Shown here one piece after another: positions 46,890 through 58,163 of a DNA stretch of 64,000 bases (position 1 is its first letter; every line of letters starts with the position of its first letter). The notes below the pieces were generated by a model. The model was not told where the DNA came from. It did no database searches and saw nothing but the letters and a program-made list of their open reading frames with translations. Location: positions 245,431-309,430 of the forward strand of contig JAJIRX010000016.1 in assembly GCA_023853785.1 (NCBI GenBank), given 5' to 3'. The translations under genes and the position numbers were made by a program. Source of the DNA: Psilocybe azurescens (taxonomy: Eukaryota; Basidiomycota; Agaricomycetes; Agaricales; Agrocybaceae).

Positions 46890-48812
46890 TTACAGCTTGT
46901 GACATGTTCGGTAAGTCTGTAAGATTTCGTTACCGGTTTCTTCAAAGACCAAAGCCAGTTCCCACATTGCTTCAGTGATCGGATAGTCCTTCCATTTGAC
47001 GTAGTATTGGTATCCTCTTCCTCTTTTCGATGTTTGAGAATCATCTCTATTTCCCAATGTTCTTCTTCATTTAATATCTCTGGTGGCGGTCGAATGAAAT
47101 TGGGTCCATGTGTTTCGGTCTCGTGGTATGGATTAAGAAGTGTCGCATGGAATACATCGTGAATGAGCCATCTTTTGGGGAGTTCCAGTCGATAAGTTAG
47201 GGGTCCTAAGACTTCTTTGATCTTGAAGGGTCCTTCTCGTTTTGGTGCCATTTTCTTGTGATAATTCGTCTGTAAATTTGTCGCTTCTAGCCAAACTCTT
47301 TGTCCTTGGATGAACAGTGTGAAGTTCGAGTTTTTCCTTTCAGCCATCCTTGTCCAGGCTAGTTCGTGGGCTGCTAGGGCTTCTTCTCGATCCTTTTGAA
47401 GATACTTCAGTCTTTCTTCTACTGAAGGAAACTTGGTGTGTTCGAATGCGGTGGGAATTGCGATGGGGGAGTATCCAAGAATTAATTTGAATGGTGTTCT
47501 CTGTCTGTCCACATGTCTTTGGTTATTGTGAGTGAATTCGAGGGTCCCAAGTCGTTCGTGCCAGTCTTCTGGGTGAGACGAGCAGTATATGGATAGATAG
47601 GCTTCGATCTCTTGGTTATATCGTTCTGTTGTTCCGTCCGTTTGAGGGTGATAAGCAGTTGAAAATTTTGATTTTACTCCAAGGAGTTTCATTAGCTCTT
47701 TGAATGATTCAGCGGCAAATCTGGGGTCTCGATCTGATGTGAGGCTGTCTGGTAGTCCAAACATTTTGTAGAGATTGTCCAGTAAGAGTTTGCCAGTCTT
47801 TTCGGCATCCAGTCCTTTCATTCAGCATGGAATAAGGATAAGTCCTTTTGTGTTCCCATGATCGGTGATGCTTAGAATCATATCAAATTCAACTTCTCCT
47901 TGCTTGTCCAGGATCAGTGGAAGGTCTGTAAGGAAGTCCATAGCACTGTCTGCAAAGGGTCAGGCTGACTTTGGTCCAGGTATCGGTATGAATGATGGGT
48001 TAGAGGGATGTCAATTTATTTTGAACTGTTGGCAGGCGGCACATCCTTTTACCGTATTGCTTGACAAATGATCGTAATCCTGGCCACCAGTAGTGTTGTT
48101 TTACCGAATTGAATGTTTCTAATTCTCCAGGGTGTCCGGCTGAGATAGGGTCGTGATATGATTTGACTATGTCTTTCCGTAGGGTTTGATCTTTTGGAAT
48201 GTAGGCTTGTCCTTGGTAGTATAAGATAGTTTTGCCGTTCACGTTCTCTGTTTTCCATTCTCTGAGGTCGTGTCGTGCATTTGGTGGTCCTCCTTCTAAT
48301 AGGGTTTTCATTGCTTCTGCTGCGTTGTGGTCCAGTTCGTTCGCATTGGCAATTCTTTCCTGTAACTCAGCGTCGATTAAGTCGATGAAAAGCTTTTCTG
48401 GAAGTAAGGTGATGTTTTCATTGTCGTGGTCTTCTTCTGGGGTGAAATCAGGGCATCTTGAAAGGGTATCGGATTGAATCATTTTGTTTCCAGGTAGATG
48501 TACCAACTTCAGATTGAATTCTGAGACATACAGAGACCAGCGTGCCTGTCGTCGGTTTAGATTTTGGGCCGATCTGAAATATGTCAAATTCTTGTGATCT
48601 GAATATACCGTAGTCGTGTGTTCTGATCCTTGGATGTAGTGTCTCCATTCCTGTAATGATCTGATTATTCCCAGTAATTCCCTGTCATAGATTTCATAGT
48701 TTCTTTCGGTTGGAGAGAACATTCTTGATATAAATGCGCATGGGTGTCTTTCGCCATTTCCGTCCAGTTGAGTAAGGACTGCTCCGGAGGCATATTTTGC
48801 AGTACTTCTCAC
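46890..48812 (-). pseudogene. Ty3/Gypsy chromovirus pol remnant: RNase H, integrase, chromodomain
   Basis: In order on the minus strand: RNase H (GAVLTQLDGNGERHPCAFIS, YEIYDRELLGII, YSDHKNLTYFR), the HHCC zinc-binding region (AGHPGELETFNSVKQHYWWP then C-A-A-C), the integrase core (MDFLTDLP, SDRDPRF, YHPQTDGTTERYNQEIEAYL; D, D and E present), and a chromodomain (RGRGYQYYVKWKDYP) ending at a stop at 46,890. The reverse transcriptase and the first RNase H Asp are missing; the join to foreign repeats is near 48,812. Damage includes a one-base insertion near 48,052, in-frame stops at about 48,012, 47,960-47,962 and 47,822-47,824, and a one-base loss near 47,025. The element cannot be autonomous. 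Confidence 0.85.
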
Positions 48813-48960
48813 TCCCCACATATTCCCTAGGACTGGAGGGATTGAGAAAGGGAGTGAAGGGAATAGAGGGAATAGAGGGAATAGAGGGGATTGAAGAGGG
48901 AATGAAGGAATTGGAGAGGGAATGGAGGGGAATGATGGGGAATGAAGGGGAATAGAGTTA
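48813..48960. repeat. Purine-rich GGGAATAGA-type minisatellite
   Basis: A 6-12-bp theme (GGGAAT-A/G-GA) is repeated from about 48,830 to 48,955. It abuts the break point of the chromovirus pol and so marks where the retroelement was cut or invaded. Confidence 0.75.
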
Positions 48961-49187
48961 TTTATAGCCAATACAGTAATAAAGTGGAATTCCCACAGCT
49001 TGAAGCTGAGTAAAAACAATTTCCCACACCTTTAGGCTGAATATAAAAATAGATTTACACAGTTACCACTACTATCATACATATACTATACACTGCTTAT
49101 ATAATCCTTATATCATACACCTACTGTACACTGCTTATATAATCTACCCTGTATCATTGGATTCCAACTAGAATATTTCAATATATC

Positions 49188-50110
49188 AATCTTAGTGTAA
49201 ATTCATGAGTGCAATATAATATATTAATAACTATATACTACATTATTATCTACATGCAAAGTCCATTGTAACAAAATAAAATAAAAATAAAAAATATAAC
49301 AGAGTAAAAAGATGGGCGGGAGGGTATATACTTGGGTTAAATGAACAAACAAACACATAGATGTAAAAGAAAATGAGAGAACAAAAGAAAAAAAGTGAAA
49401 AAAAAATTTTAAAAAGGGTGGCAGACGGGTGGTCTACATGCCATCGTCGTCATGGGCGTGGTACGCATCCACCGTGACAGCGTCGTCGTCCTGCGGCCGT
49501 TGTGTCCGTCATGGCCATCATGCGTGGCCGTCGTACTTGCTGTTGTACATGTCATCGTCGTCGTCTTTCGCGGCCGTTGTCGGTGCCGTACTCGGTGTTG
49601 TGTGTGTCGTTATCATGGCCGCTGTGCGTTTCGTACGTGTCGTCATCTTGGCCGCCCGTGCGTGTCGTACATGTTGTCGTTGTCGTCTTTGCGGCCATCG
49701 TGGGTGCCATACGTCGGTGCCGTACTCGGTGTCGTGTGTGTCGTCGTCGTGGCTGCCATGCGTGTCGTACGTGTCATGGTACAGCGTCCTACGTGTCGTA
49801 CATGTCGTTGTCGTGGCCGCCGTGCGTGTCGTACATGTCGTCATTGTCGTCTTCTGCGGCCGTCGTGGGTGCCGTACGTCGGTGCCTTACTCGGTGTCGT
49901 GTGTGTTGTCGCCGTGGCCGCCCGTGCGTGTCGTACGTGTCACAGTACGCATCCTGCATGTTGTGGTACGCGTCCTGCGTGTCGTTGTCATCGTCCCTCA
50001 CGTGCCGTGTCCGCTTTCGTACGTACCGTTGTCGTACCGTACACGTTGCGTGTGTCGCAGTACGTGCGGTACGTACACGTATCGCCATCGGTCTATATGA
50101 GAAAGGGGGG
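49188..50110. mobile_element. Minisatellite-carrying element M2, sister of M1
   Basis: The AT-rich module 49,188-49,330 aligns to 41,893-42,035 (shared 'tatattaataactat', 'acatta..ac/tat', 'atctacatgc', 'aaaataaaataaaa'). As in M1 it is followed, after a purine-rich spacer, by an expanded array, here of GTCGTACGTGTC-type units (49,430-50,090) with a higher-order period of about 160 bp (compare 49,668 and 49,830). The array sequence is unrelated to that of M1. Ends were not defined. Confidence 0.5.
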
Positions 50111-50384
50111 GAGGGTTAGTCGCGACTTACCTGGTGTCGCGGCACATACTGATGTTACACTGTACTATAGTATATGATACAAAGTACAGTTACAATGTAG
50201 CATTCCATATGGATTCAATAATTCCTCTGAGCCGCCCAATGTACCATACCTTTAAATGGCAATCCACACTGTACCATATTGTATGGGCCGGTGAATGGAG
50301 GAATCTGACCACTTGATGGATACATACCCCATATATCCATCGCATGTCAGGATTACTCTGGCCAGGATGTGGTTTGCACATTCT
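50111..50384. other. Short intergenic stretch
   Basis: 'tgtagcattccatatgg' (about 50,196) and 'caatgtaccatac' (about 50,238) recall the 43,500-43,700 spacer. No gene was seen. Confidence 0.3.
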
Positions 50385-51150
50385 GCGGGTCGGGTCAGGA
50401 CCGGGTCGGACGCCGGCTTTCTGGCTTTATTTTCCATTATGGGCTGAATTGCACTAAATTCTCAATATGCATGAAATTATACCATCTCTGCCTCCCATTC
50501 GGTCAAAATTTGAAAATGCGTCAAGCAAAAAGCCGTGTCCGACCCGTGCCCAACCCGGAATGTTTACTTGCGTGTGCAATACCTGAGAATGCATGACACA
50601 TGACATTGTATCGACGGGTCGGGACGGACGCCGGCACGGAGCGGATACCGGAACATTAGCGGACATAGCATTTCTCACTTAAAGCTAGTGGCACCGAATG
50701 TCATGCTTCAAAACTCAAGACCAGATGTCGGGTCGGGCACGGAGCGGACACGGCCGTCTCTTCCCGTGTGTTTCAAATACCCGTTTGTGCGAAGGCAAAA
50801 TGAGAGTTACCTTTGTCATTCATGCTCAGGTACTTTGGATGAGAATTCACTTCCTACGGTGGATACAAAATTGGCATGGTAATTTTACTACTGTCTTCAA
50901 TGAATAAAAATACGCATCATGTTAAGGTAGAAAGGAACGGCAAGGCAGTGTGCGGTGTTATCAAAGCGGACGGAAAGTACAAATGTCGTGTCCGACCCGA
51001 ATCCGGCACGGCAGCATTCGAAATCACAGGTGGGTTTAAAGCACCTTGATTCCATTGAGTCGCTGGCAAGAGTATTCTCCTTATATGAGATACATTCATT
51101 CCATTACACACCAAAAAAGATAAAAGGGTATTCAACTATTCGTAGATAAT
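50385..51150. other. Left margin of KDZ island: CCGACCCG-motif clusters
   Basis: Clusters of CGGGTCGGAC/GTCCGACCCG, GGCACGGAGCGGA and CCGGCAC motifs occur at 50,385-50,420, 50,538-50,560, 50,615-50,660, 50,728-50,755 and 50,985-51,010, in both orientations. They resemble subterminal repeats of a large DNA transposon, but no defined end was found. No gene. Confidence 0.4.
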
Positions 51151-51202
51151 CCGGGCCTTGCCTTTGCCTTTGCCTTTGCCCTTGCCCTTGCTTTTGCCCG
51201 AT

Positions 51203-51974
51203 CTATCGTGATTGCAGAGCACCAGTCGCGTCCTGCCCTGACTGTGCCGCCACCGATCTTTCAATACCGACATCCCCATCCACTGCATTCGTGTCGGTAT
51301 GCGCATTATCCCGATATTTTCTTTCAAATTCAATCAAAGCATTTTGCATGCGCTGGGACTCGTTAGCAAGACCCTTCTTGTGAAGGTCCACCGCTTTCAG
51401 CTTAGCGACTTCGGCCAGATACAAGCGATTTGCCGCGTCCTTGTAGGAGGCTCCGAGCCGGTTCGTAGCCGCAATGACTTCGGCATGAATATTGAGGCGC
51501 TCCTCGTTACTCAAATCCTTATAAAGTGAGATTAATACTGACAAAATACTGATATGAGACTTACGGGATTTGGAGGAACCTTGATGTGCTCCTCCGCAAT
51601 TTCAATGAACGGCCGACTATGCACCTGAGAGCTCTAATGAAACCATATATACGTTAGCATCGGACTGAATCGACCCGGTCCCGGTCCCAATCCCGGTCCC
51701 GGTCCCGGAACGAAGTGTATGTAAATACAGCATCGGAGCGGCACGGCATCGGAACGCCAACGGGGTGGGCCAAAGACATGTTGAACACAAATGTACTGAC
51801 TTTGCGTTCCGCTATGGTGGTCTCCATTTTTTTTTCACGATGTGCGTGAAAGGACTGGAGGAGATCGGGAAGAATAAATTGTGGGACAAGATATCCATCT
51901 TTCCTTTGTGGTGACTGGGGGATCAGAGCATAGCCCTCTGGGACTGCAGATGTGTGTGTCTCGGGATTAGGCAT
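51203..51974 (-). CDS. KDZ-island accessory gene 1 (unknown)
   Basis: Exons 51,974-51,801, 51,633-51,565 and 51,517-51,203, all with GT-AG introns in phase. The protein starts MPNPETHTSAVPEGYALIPQ, has DGYLVPQFILPDLLQSF, and continues with a helical, Ala/Lys/Glu-rich region (NIHAEVIAATNRLGASYKDA). It is about 185 residues. Proteins with this PEGYALIPQ..YLVPQF..P start are familiar from mushroom transposon neighbourhoods, but I know of no function. The first intron (167 bp) contains a GGGACCGGGACC array at about 51,668-51,705. A Lys-Gly repeat frame (51,150-51,190) lies just past the stop in another frame and may be the true C-terminus after a frame slip. It is divergent from the gene at 52,182, with about 207 bp between starts. 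Confidence 0.6.
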
Positions 51975-52181
51975 GGTGGTTGAAAAGTAAGTCAGCGATC
52001 CGGACACTGAGTGTTTAGGGGCTACGACGCGTGTGTGGCGGCAGTATTGACATCTATTTGGCAGGTTGATGTTTACCATCATTTTATTTTTGCGCTCTTC
52101 AATTACCGTAACTTCCCTGTGCCGATCCGCCAATTTTCGCGTCCAGAACCCGCCTCCCGCTTATCACTTGCAAGACAAAAC

Positions 52182-54896
52182 ATGTCCAACAACACGATCT
52201 TCGCAAATTCCGATAGCCTAATCGGCGCTATGTTGCACCTCGACGATTTGTTCCAGAAAGGCGCAAACAACGGCAATATCGTGGAGGTTCTGAAATCACA
52301 GAAGAAAGGTTTGGTAAGTACATTTGCGGCATTGGCGACCAATATTTTGACCAAAGATATAGAGAAATGTATTGACGGCCAAAGAGGACGGTCTTTTCAA
52401 GGAGACATTCGCTGCCCACGGCAACCTCTTCTTCTGGACTCCGTTGTACGATTACTACAGCGTGTTCAAGAACTCAGATTTCAACCCGGCGGAATTTGCG
52501 GCAAAATACAAGAAAAGTTGCGCTGAACAGAGGGAACTGCACACGACAACCGCACGCGCAGAAGGGAGTGACGCCGGAGGCGGCAAGGAGAGTGATAAGA
52601 GAGAGGAGGAAACAGTTCGGTCAAGCGAGATAACTCAAGGAGGAGCGGGAGTTGGGAAGGATCGGGGCTCAGCGAGACAGGACGTCGGACTGGGCACGGA
52701 TACGGAAAAGAGGGGTGAGCGCGAGATGGCAGGTCCGGCTGCCGTCCCGGTCCCGGTCCCGGTCCAGGGTCGCCCCTCGCCCTCGACCTCGCCCTCGCGC
52801 CACGCAGGTAATGCAAATAAATACCAACCCAGTCAAAGCCATGGCACATGGGCCAGGACCGCAGGAGGCCTCAGGATCAAAGGGGCGACCACAGCTTCAG
52901 AAAATGTCTGGGTCAAAGCCCGAGCAAAACCGAAGCCCACACAGGTCCGGGATGCTATCCCGGACCTGTCAACCGGTATGGGTCATCACTTACTAGCGTT
53001 GCAGATGTTTGATGTGCCCGAACCAGCGTCGACACATACATTCCGCCACATAGCGCCCCGCCTCCTCCAACGACCTCCCAACGAATCCGTCCCCCTCCAT
53101 CGAGCTGTCCAGGATGACGATCACACCGCAAGCAAAAAGGCATCGCGAGCGCTTCATCCAGTGGCAGAGGACGCGAAATGGACGACGGCACGGACTCCGA
53201 TCGGCACAATCGTTCCGCGCAACAAGCCGGCAACGGACACGGCCCTAGCGAAAAAGCGCAAGAGGTCCGCCGAGCCAGTGGACGACGGCGACGACGACGG
53301 CGACAAAGACGATGATGCCGAAGGTGAAGACGAAGACGAAGAAGAATCTACCGAGGACAATGACGACGATGACGACGATGACGACGGCGATCCCTACGTT
53401 TCACGAAGGCGCTCCCCGGATCCCGAAGACAGATCGGCACGGCAAACCGGCCAACGCGTCCGGCCCCCAAACGCTCTAATCAGCGCCTACAGCGGTGACG
53501 TGCCTGCGGTGCAAGAGGAAAAACTGGAATGCGTGCAGGTAGAAGGTCGTAAGAGCGGTGGGTCATGTTATTACTGCGCCCTGTCTCATATGGCATGTCG
53601 GACGGAAGACGACAAAGAAGGCAAGAAGGGAAAGGGGAAGGGGAAGGGGAAGGGGAAGGGGAAGGCAAAGCGGAAGGGAAGGCGACTGCGCAAATGCCGG
53701 CCGCAAAGAGGGCAAGGATGGATGAAATGTCCGGGAGCGCTTTCAACCCGGCCTTCAGCGGGTAAGTGATTTTTTCTTCGTATACCAGTGATAAAGCTAA
53801 ATAGTATTCAGATATCACTTTGGAGGACATTGAGGCGCTGGAGAGCTTTGGACGAAATTGTCCCGCGGCTGGAAGATAGGATAGAGAAGTTGGAGGAGGT
53901 GGTGGCCGGTCAAAAAGGGCGATCGACAAGGCTGCGTGAGCAGCTCCGCAAAAACACAGAGGTCATCCAAAAATTCGACGACGAAATAGGGGACCTATGC
54001 AATGCGGTCGCTGATCTGGAGGGTCGTGTAGCCAGGCTACAAAGACAACCTCCTTCGGCTCGGACTGCGTCGACCTCAAGTGCCGCCATTTCGGGCTCCG
54101 GAACAATTGCCGATGGCGCGGAGACCGCTGTCCCTACCACGCGCCCTCGTTCGCCGCCGGTCGCTCGCCAGCACCTCACAACGTCGAGCACGATTCAGCG
54201 GCACACCAAGCAGAGGTAGAATCGTCGGAAGGATCAACCGCAAATATTGCCGCTTCCAGCGCCCGGCGTCAGCGCGCTTCCGCCCCTCATTCCCGCGATC
54301 CCTCTCGTCCCCGCGCAATCGCCCACTGTCGCAACGGACATCGCTGCCGCCGCCTCCCACATTTCTTCCGGGCCACATGTTCCACCGGAATCCGTCACTC
54401 TGGCACAGAACCCTGACTCGTACCTTCACCGTAAGTTCGATCCCAACCGTCCAAGTCATGGCTGTATTTATCACAATGTCACTGGCGCCGTCATTTGGCG
54501 CTACAATTCAGGTCCCTCTACCGTGGCCACTCCAGCAATCGAGGACGTCGACATGGAGCAACACCAAGCTTCACTGCCGGCAGCGACATCGGCGGCGACC
54601 AAATGCAAGCGGAGGGCGATCTGCAGCTGGAGTCTCCCCCTCGTGCACAACGGAGCACACCGACACAGTCGTCTGCAAGTTCACAGCCGTCGCTTCCAGT
54701 GGCGACCTCCAGCTCTGAGGGCTATCGCTCTCGGCCCCCATATGTGTCCGGCTTCGGCCGACTCCGCCCGTCTACGTCTACTGGCAATTCTCAGCCCGTG
54801 GTAGTTATCACGAGGAGGCCCACGCCGGTGAGCCCTCTTAGCCATCGGCGCGGCTTGGTCGACCACGACACGGAAGATGAGATGGATGATGAGTAG
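52182..54896 (+). CDS. KDZ-island accessory gene 2: Cys-cluster and coiled-coil protein
   Basis: Exon 1 (52,182-52,313) starts MSNNTIFANSDSLIGAMLHL; exon 2 begins at 52,363 (NVLTAKEDGLFKETFAAHGN, FFWTPLYDYYSVFKNSDF). A long, low-complexity, charged region follows with a Pro-Val repeat, an Asp/Glu block (53,290-53,395) and a Cys cluster of form CxxC-x3-K..C..CYYCALSHMAC, likely zinc-binding, then a Lys-Gly tract (53,625-53,690). The next exon (about 53,815) is a coiled coil (PRLEDRIEKLEEVVAGQKG). The C-terminus ends DTEDEMDDE. A missing A in the A5 run 53,519-53,523 breaks the Cys cluster, and other slips lie near 54,215. Possible DNA-binding partner of the transposon; function unknown. Confidence 0.6.
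53625..53690 (+). repeat. GGGGAA hexamer array encoding Lys-Gly repeats
   Basis: About ten units of (G)GGGAA(G) encode alternating Lys-Gly within accessory gene 2. A similar array, inverted, lies at 51,150-51,190 next to accessory gene 1. Confidence 0.8.
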
Positions 54897-55019
54897 TCCG
54901 ACACTTCGTGAATTTGTTCTTTGGGACGTTTTCTGCTGTCACGTTTGTTTCGGACATCATATACGGCTCTCCGGTGTGGTTTCATTTGGGACGCATGCGG
55001 GCGGTTTTTTTGTTATATA

Positions 55020-57969
55020 TCACACATGTACATGCTCTCTAATTTTGTTTGTCAAATATAACAATATTTTCTTGTGCCCATCTGAAATGTGAGAGTGCAT
55101 ACTGTTATTCCCGCACTCTACGTATGCGTTGCGCGGGCCATTGACCCGCAATTTGTCGGACTCGGATTCTAGTAATGCCAATGTATCTGAAGTCCGGACT
55201 GTCCTCTTCGCAGAAGTGGCAGCAGGCAATCTGTTCAAGTCCTCAGTGCTGAGACCAATCGCGGTGGTCATTACACTACCGTGCAATTCTTGTTGGAAAA
55301 GTCGTTGTGTAGGTGTTTCAGAGGAGATTTGAGGTGCAACATCGGCATTGGCCCCGGAGTCCGCCCGGACGACACGCAGACATCCGATGTTAACAGGTAA
55401 GTCTTCATTGTCGAGACGCAATTCTTGCTGGCAAAGTCGTTGTGTAGGTATTTCGCTGGGTGCATGGGGTCCGATATCGGCACCGGATCCCGCGCCGATT
55501 GACGATTTGCCGATAACGTTGAATAAGTCAAACATTTGAACTTCTGTGGAAACGGATGAAGATTGAATGGTCGCCAAAGTTTTCGACTTTCTTTTTTTCT
55601 TGGGGTTCGATTTGAGACGTGATATGCATCAATGGGGAGTTACCATTGTCTGCATCCAGTGTCACTCTCTGTTGATCATAGTCCTGACCGGACAATTGCG
55701 CGGCAATGTTGTTCGAAAAGGCGTAGGTATTGTCATTTAAATGCGGCAAGAAGGCTTGGGTCTGCGCATTCTGAAGCTGATAGTTGTTGGAGTGGTTGTT
55801 ACCAAACATTGTCTGACTGTTGTAAAACATGTTTTGGCTGTCACTGAAACTTCTGATATACGCCATGTCGTCAAGTCCGTCGTCGGGATCGGCATTCAGA
55901 GGTCCCAGTGTTTCGGCATTGGATGGCCCAGCGGCAAAAAGGATGTCGCGACTGTTAGGCTGGCATTGTAGCTTAAGTCAGGGTAAGGTCCCACATTGGT
56001 GCCCCAGTCCCATGAATTCAGATGTTCGTGCCCATCATGGACATCGTTGAGCGGATTAGCCTGTGGCAAATGAAGGAGTGTGGCTGGTGCAGCTAAAAAC
56101 TCCGGAGCCCCTTGATCAATATCGTTCGGAACTTCCGAGTCCGGTCCAATAGCCTTTTCTTTGCCTTTATTGACAACGGGGGCGTGTGGGTGCCGGCATG
56201 TCCACATCGGAGTCCGGGCGGGACTCATTTGCAAGAGAATATCTCCGATCCCGAAAACATTTTGCCCATCCGTATTCTGAGCTTTGCTTTTGCCTTTCTT
56301 TTGTTGGAATTTGTATGCTTTTTGTGCCTGAAGCCGGAACCGTGTAGGGATGGGACTCGGGCCGGACTCCTCTTGACCGCTCTCGTCCGGATAATGTGTA
56401 TGGATAGGTTCCGTAACCTTTTCGTTTGGCGTTGACCATTGAAAAGCGAAACACATGGTTTATGGGATGTGTTTCCTGTCGCCCCAAAATGTGGTCTATC
56501 AGTGATATTATGTTGGGCAAACTCAGGTCGCGAGGGTCTTTGATTGTGAATCCACTGGGAAGATATTCCGGTAATACGAACTGAGCCTGATTTTCCTGTA
56601 GTTGTTTGTACGGGACATGTTTGCTTCGGCCGTTCGTTGCCAGCTCTATTCATATTTTCAGTTCAGAAATGCTGGCTAAGCTATGAGGTGGACAAACTGT
56701 AATGTTTCGCAAAGTATTTCCGAATCATCTCATCGAGTTCTTTCTTGACAGGCAGGTTGCCTGACTTTGTGTCTAATCTCTGGGGAAGGATCGGGAATCC
56801 GTGCTGGTCGAATTGCAGATTGAGATCCTTGACATCATTGCCGGTGCCGTTCGGCGCCCATGGCGTAGGTCCAGGGTTCAAGATCTTCTTCATTTTGGTT
56901 ATATATTCCATCACATAGAGCTTCATTTGGTGCACCTGAGGCCTGTATTGACTTTCGAATAGTGGAGCATCGACCTCAATAAGTTCCGCCATCTGATCAA
57001 CACTATAAAATTGTGAATAGAATGAAAATGCCGATGCCGGGTGCGGGAGCCGGCCGGCAATTGGAGAAATTTGCTTACACCCGAACGACAAGCTTGCCTG
57101 ACGTGTCTGTGTATGCCACAAATGAAAGGGATAGGACCCCATTTCGTTCCAGTGACCCTTTGCGCTTTTTGAGAACCGTGAAATGGCTTTTTTTTCGGCC
57201 AGCCTGTGCGATACTTTGATTGAGCCGGCCCACAAAGAAGCATAGCACTGACTGTTGTCTCCTGTCGTTGTCCTGATTTGCTGCAGACACAATCTGTGCA
57301 CCTTGTCTATCTAGTTGTTCCAGCTGCAGTGCTGACATGCGTTGCAGGATGTTTCCCAAAGCCTTCATACGAAAGTCAAACCAATTAGGTGTTTGAGTGG
57401 ATGCGGAATTAAGTCCCATTAGACTTGCGATCTCTGCAAAAACATCATCCTTGCGTGTCTGCCATAAAACTTCTGTTCTTTTCATTGCTGCCCCTGTAAT
57501 TATTGTTTCTGCAACTTTGGCTCCACGCCATGTGTTTTGCATCCAAGCGACTAGCTTCTATATAATGTTAACAGTCCCGAGAAGGCGCCCAAATGTATTT
57601 TTAGAACATTTAGACTTTAGCTTTTTGAATAGAATGAAACCTTGACGTACCCTTGCTTGCGTTCGTGAGTCTCCGATTTCATGACCTATACTGTCCCAGT
57701 ACTGAAATATTGCAGGCAAAATGTATGTCTTTGCCACACTTTTGCGTTCTTCCGCTGATTTCGGCGCCCAGATACCTTTCTTTATGGGCGTCAAGCACTT
57801 TCCGCTCTTCAGAATTATACACAACTTGACGCCGATCTGGGCGCACGAGAAAATTGGGATTGACAGGGTTCGGGATCGGACCGATATCATCGTTCACATG
57901 CTCGGCATCCACATCATTGGAGGATATGTTTGGTGGGGCAGGAGGTTGTTCGATAGTTGCGGAGTCCAT
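55020..57969 (-). CDS. KDZ-island accessory gene 3 (unknown), frame broken
   Basis: Starts MDSATIEQPPAPPNISSNDV at 57,969 and reads through ERKVLDAHKE, a shift near 57,778, and AEERKSVAKTYILPAIFQYW. After an intron near 57,650-57,560 it continues KLVAWMQNTWRGAKVAETII, NWFDFRMKALGNILQRMSAL, IKVSHRLAEKKAISRFSKSA, then after another intron (about 57,085-57,005) DQMAELIEVDAPL and LPVKKELDEMIRKYFAKHY. Later exons give LPSGFTIKDPRDLSLPNIIS and FRFSMVNAKRKGYG. The C-terminal part (55,577-55,020) has an internal duplication around PTQRL.QQEL. Such proteins recur beside mushroom transposases; no activity is known. It is divergent from the KDZ transposase gene, with about 195 bp between starts. Exon joins in the C-terminal third are approximate. 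Confidence 0.55.
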
Positions 57970-58143
57970 ATTCGCAACAGATGCACAGTAGGCGGAACAG
58001 TCAAGAGGCGTTTAAGGGAAGGTGTAATACAATGGAAATTTTCAAAATATAATATCAAATAGAGTATCGGACATCAGTTAAACCCGGATAACCCATCATG
58101 CGGTTATATGCGATAAATTTTCATATGCAATCTTTCAACAGAC

Positions 58144-58162
58144 CTCTCTCTCTCTCTCTCTC
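58144..58162. repeat. (CT)n microsatellite
   Basis: About nine CT units directly upstream of the transposase ATG at 58,164, within the ~195-bp divergent promoter region; a pyrimidine tract is common just upstream of fungal start sites. Confidence 0.8.
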
Positions 58163-58163
58163 A

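Noticed and set aside
49429..50177. Val/Cys/Arg-rich frames of 200-240 codons
   Set aside because: Same reason: three parallel plus-strand frames are all open across the GTCGTACGTGTC array.
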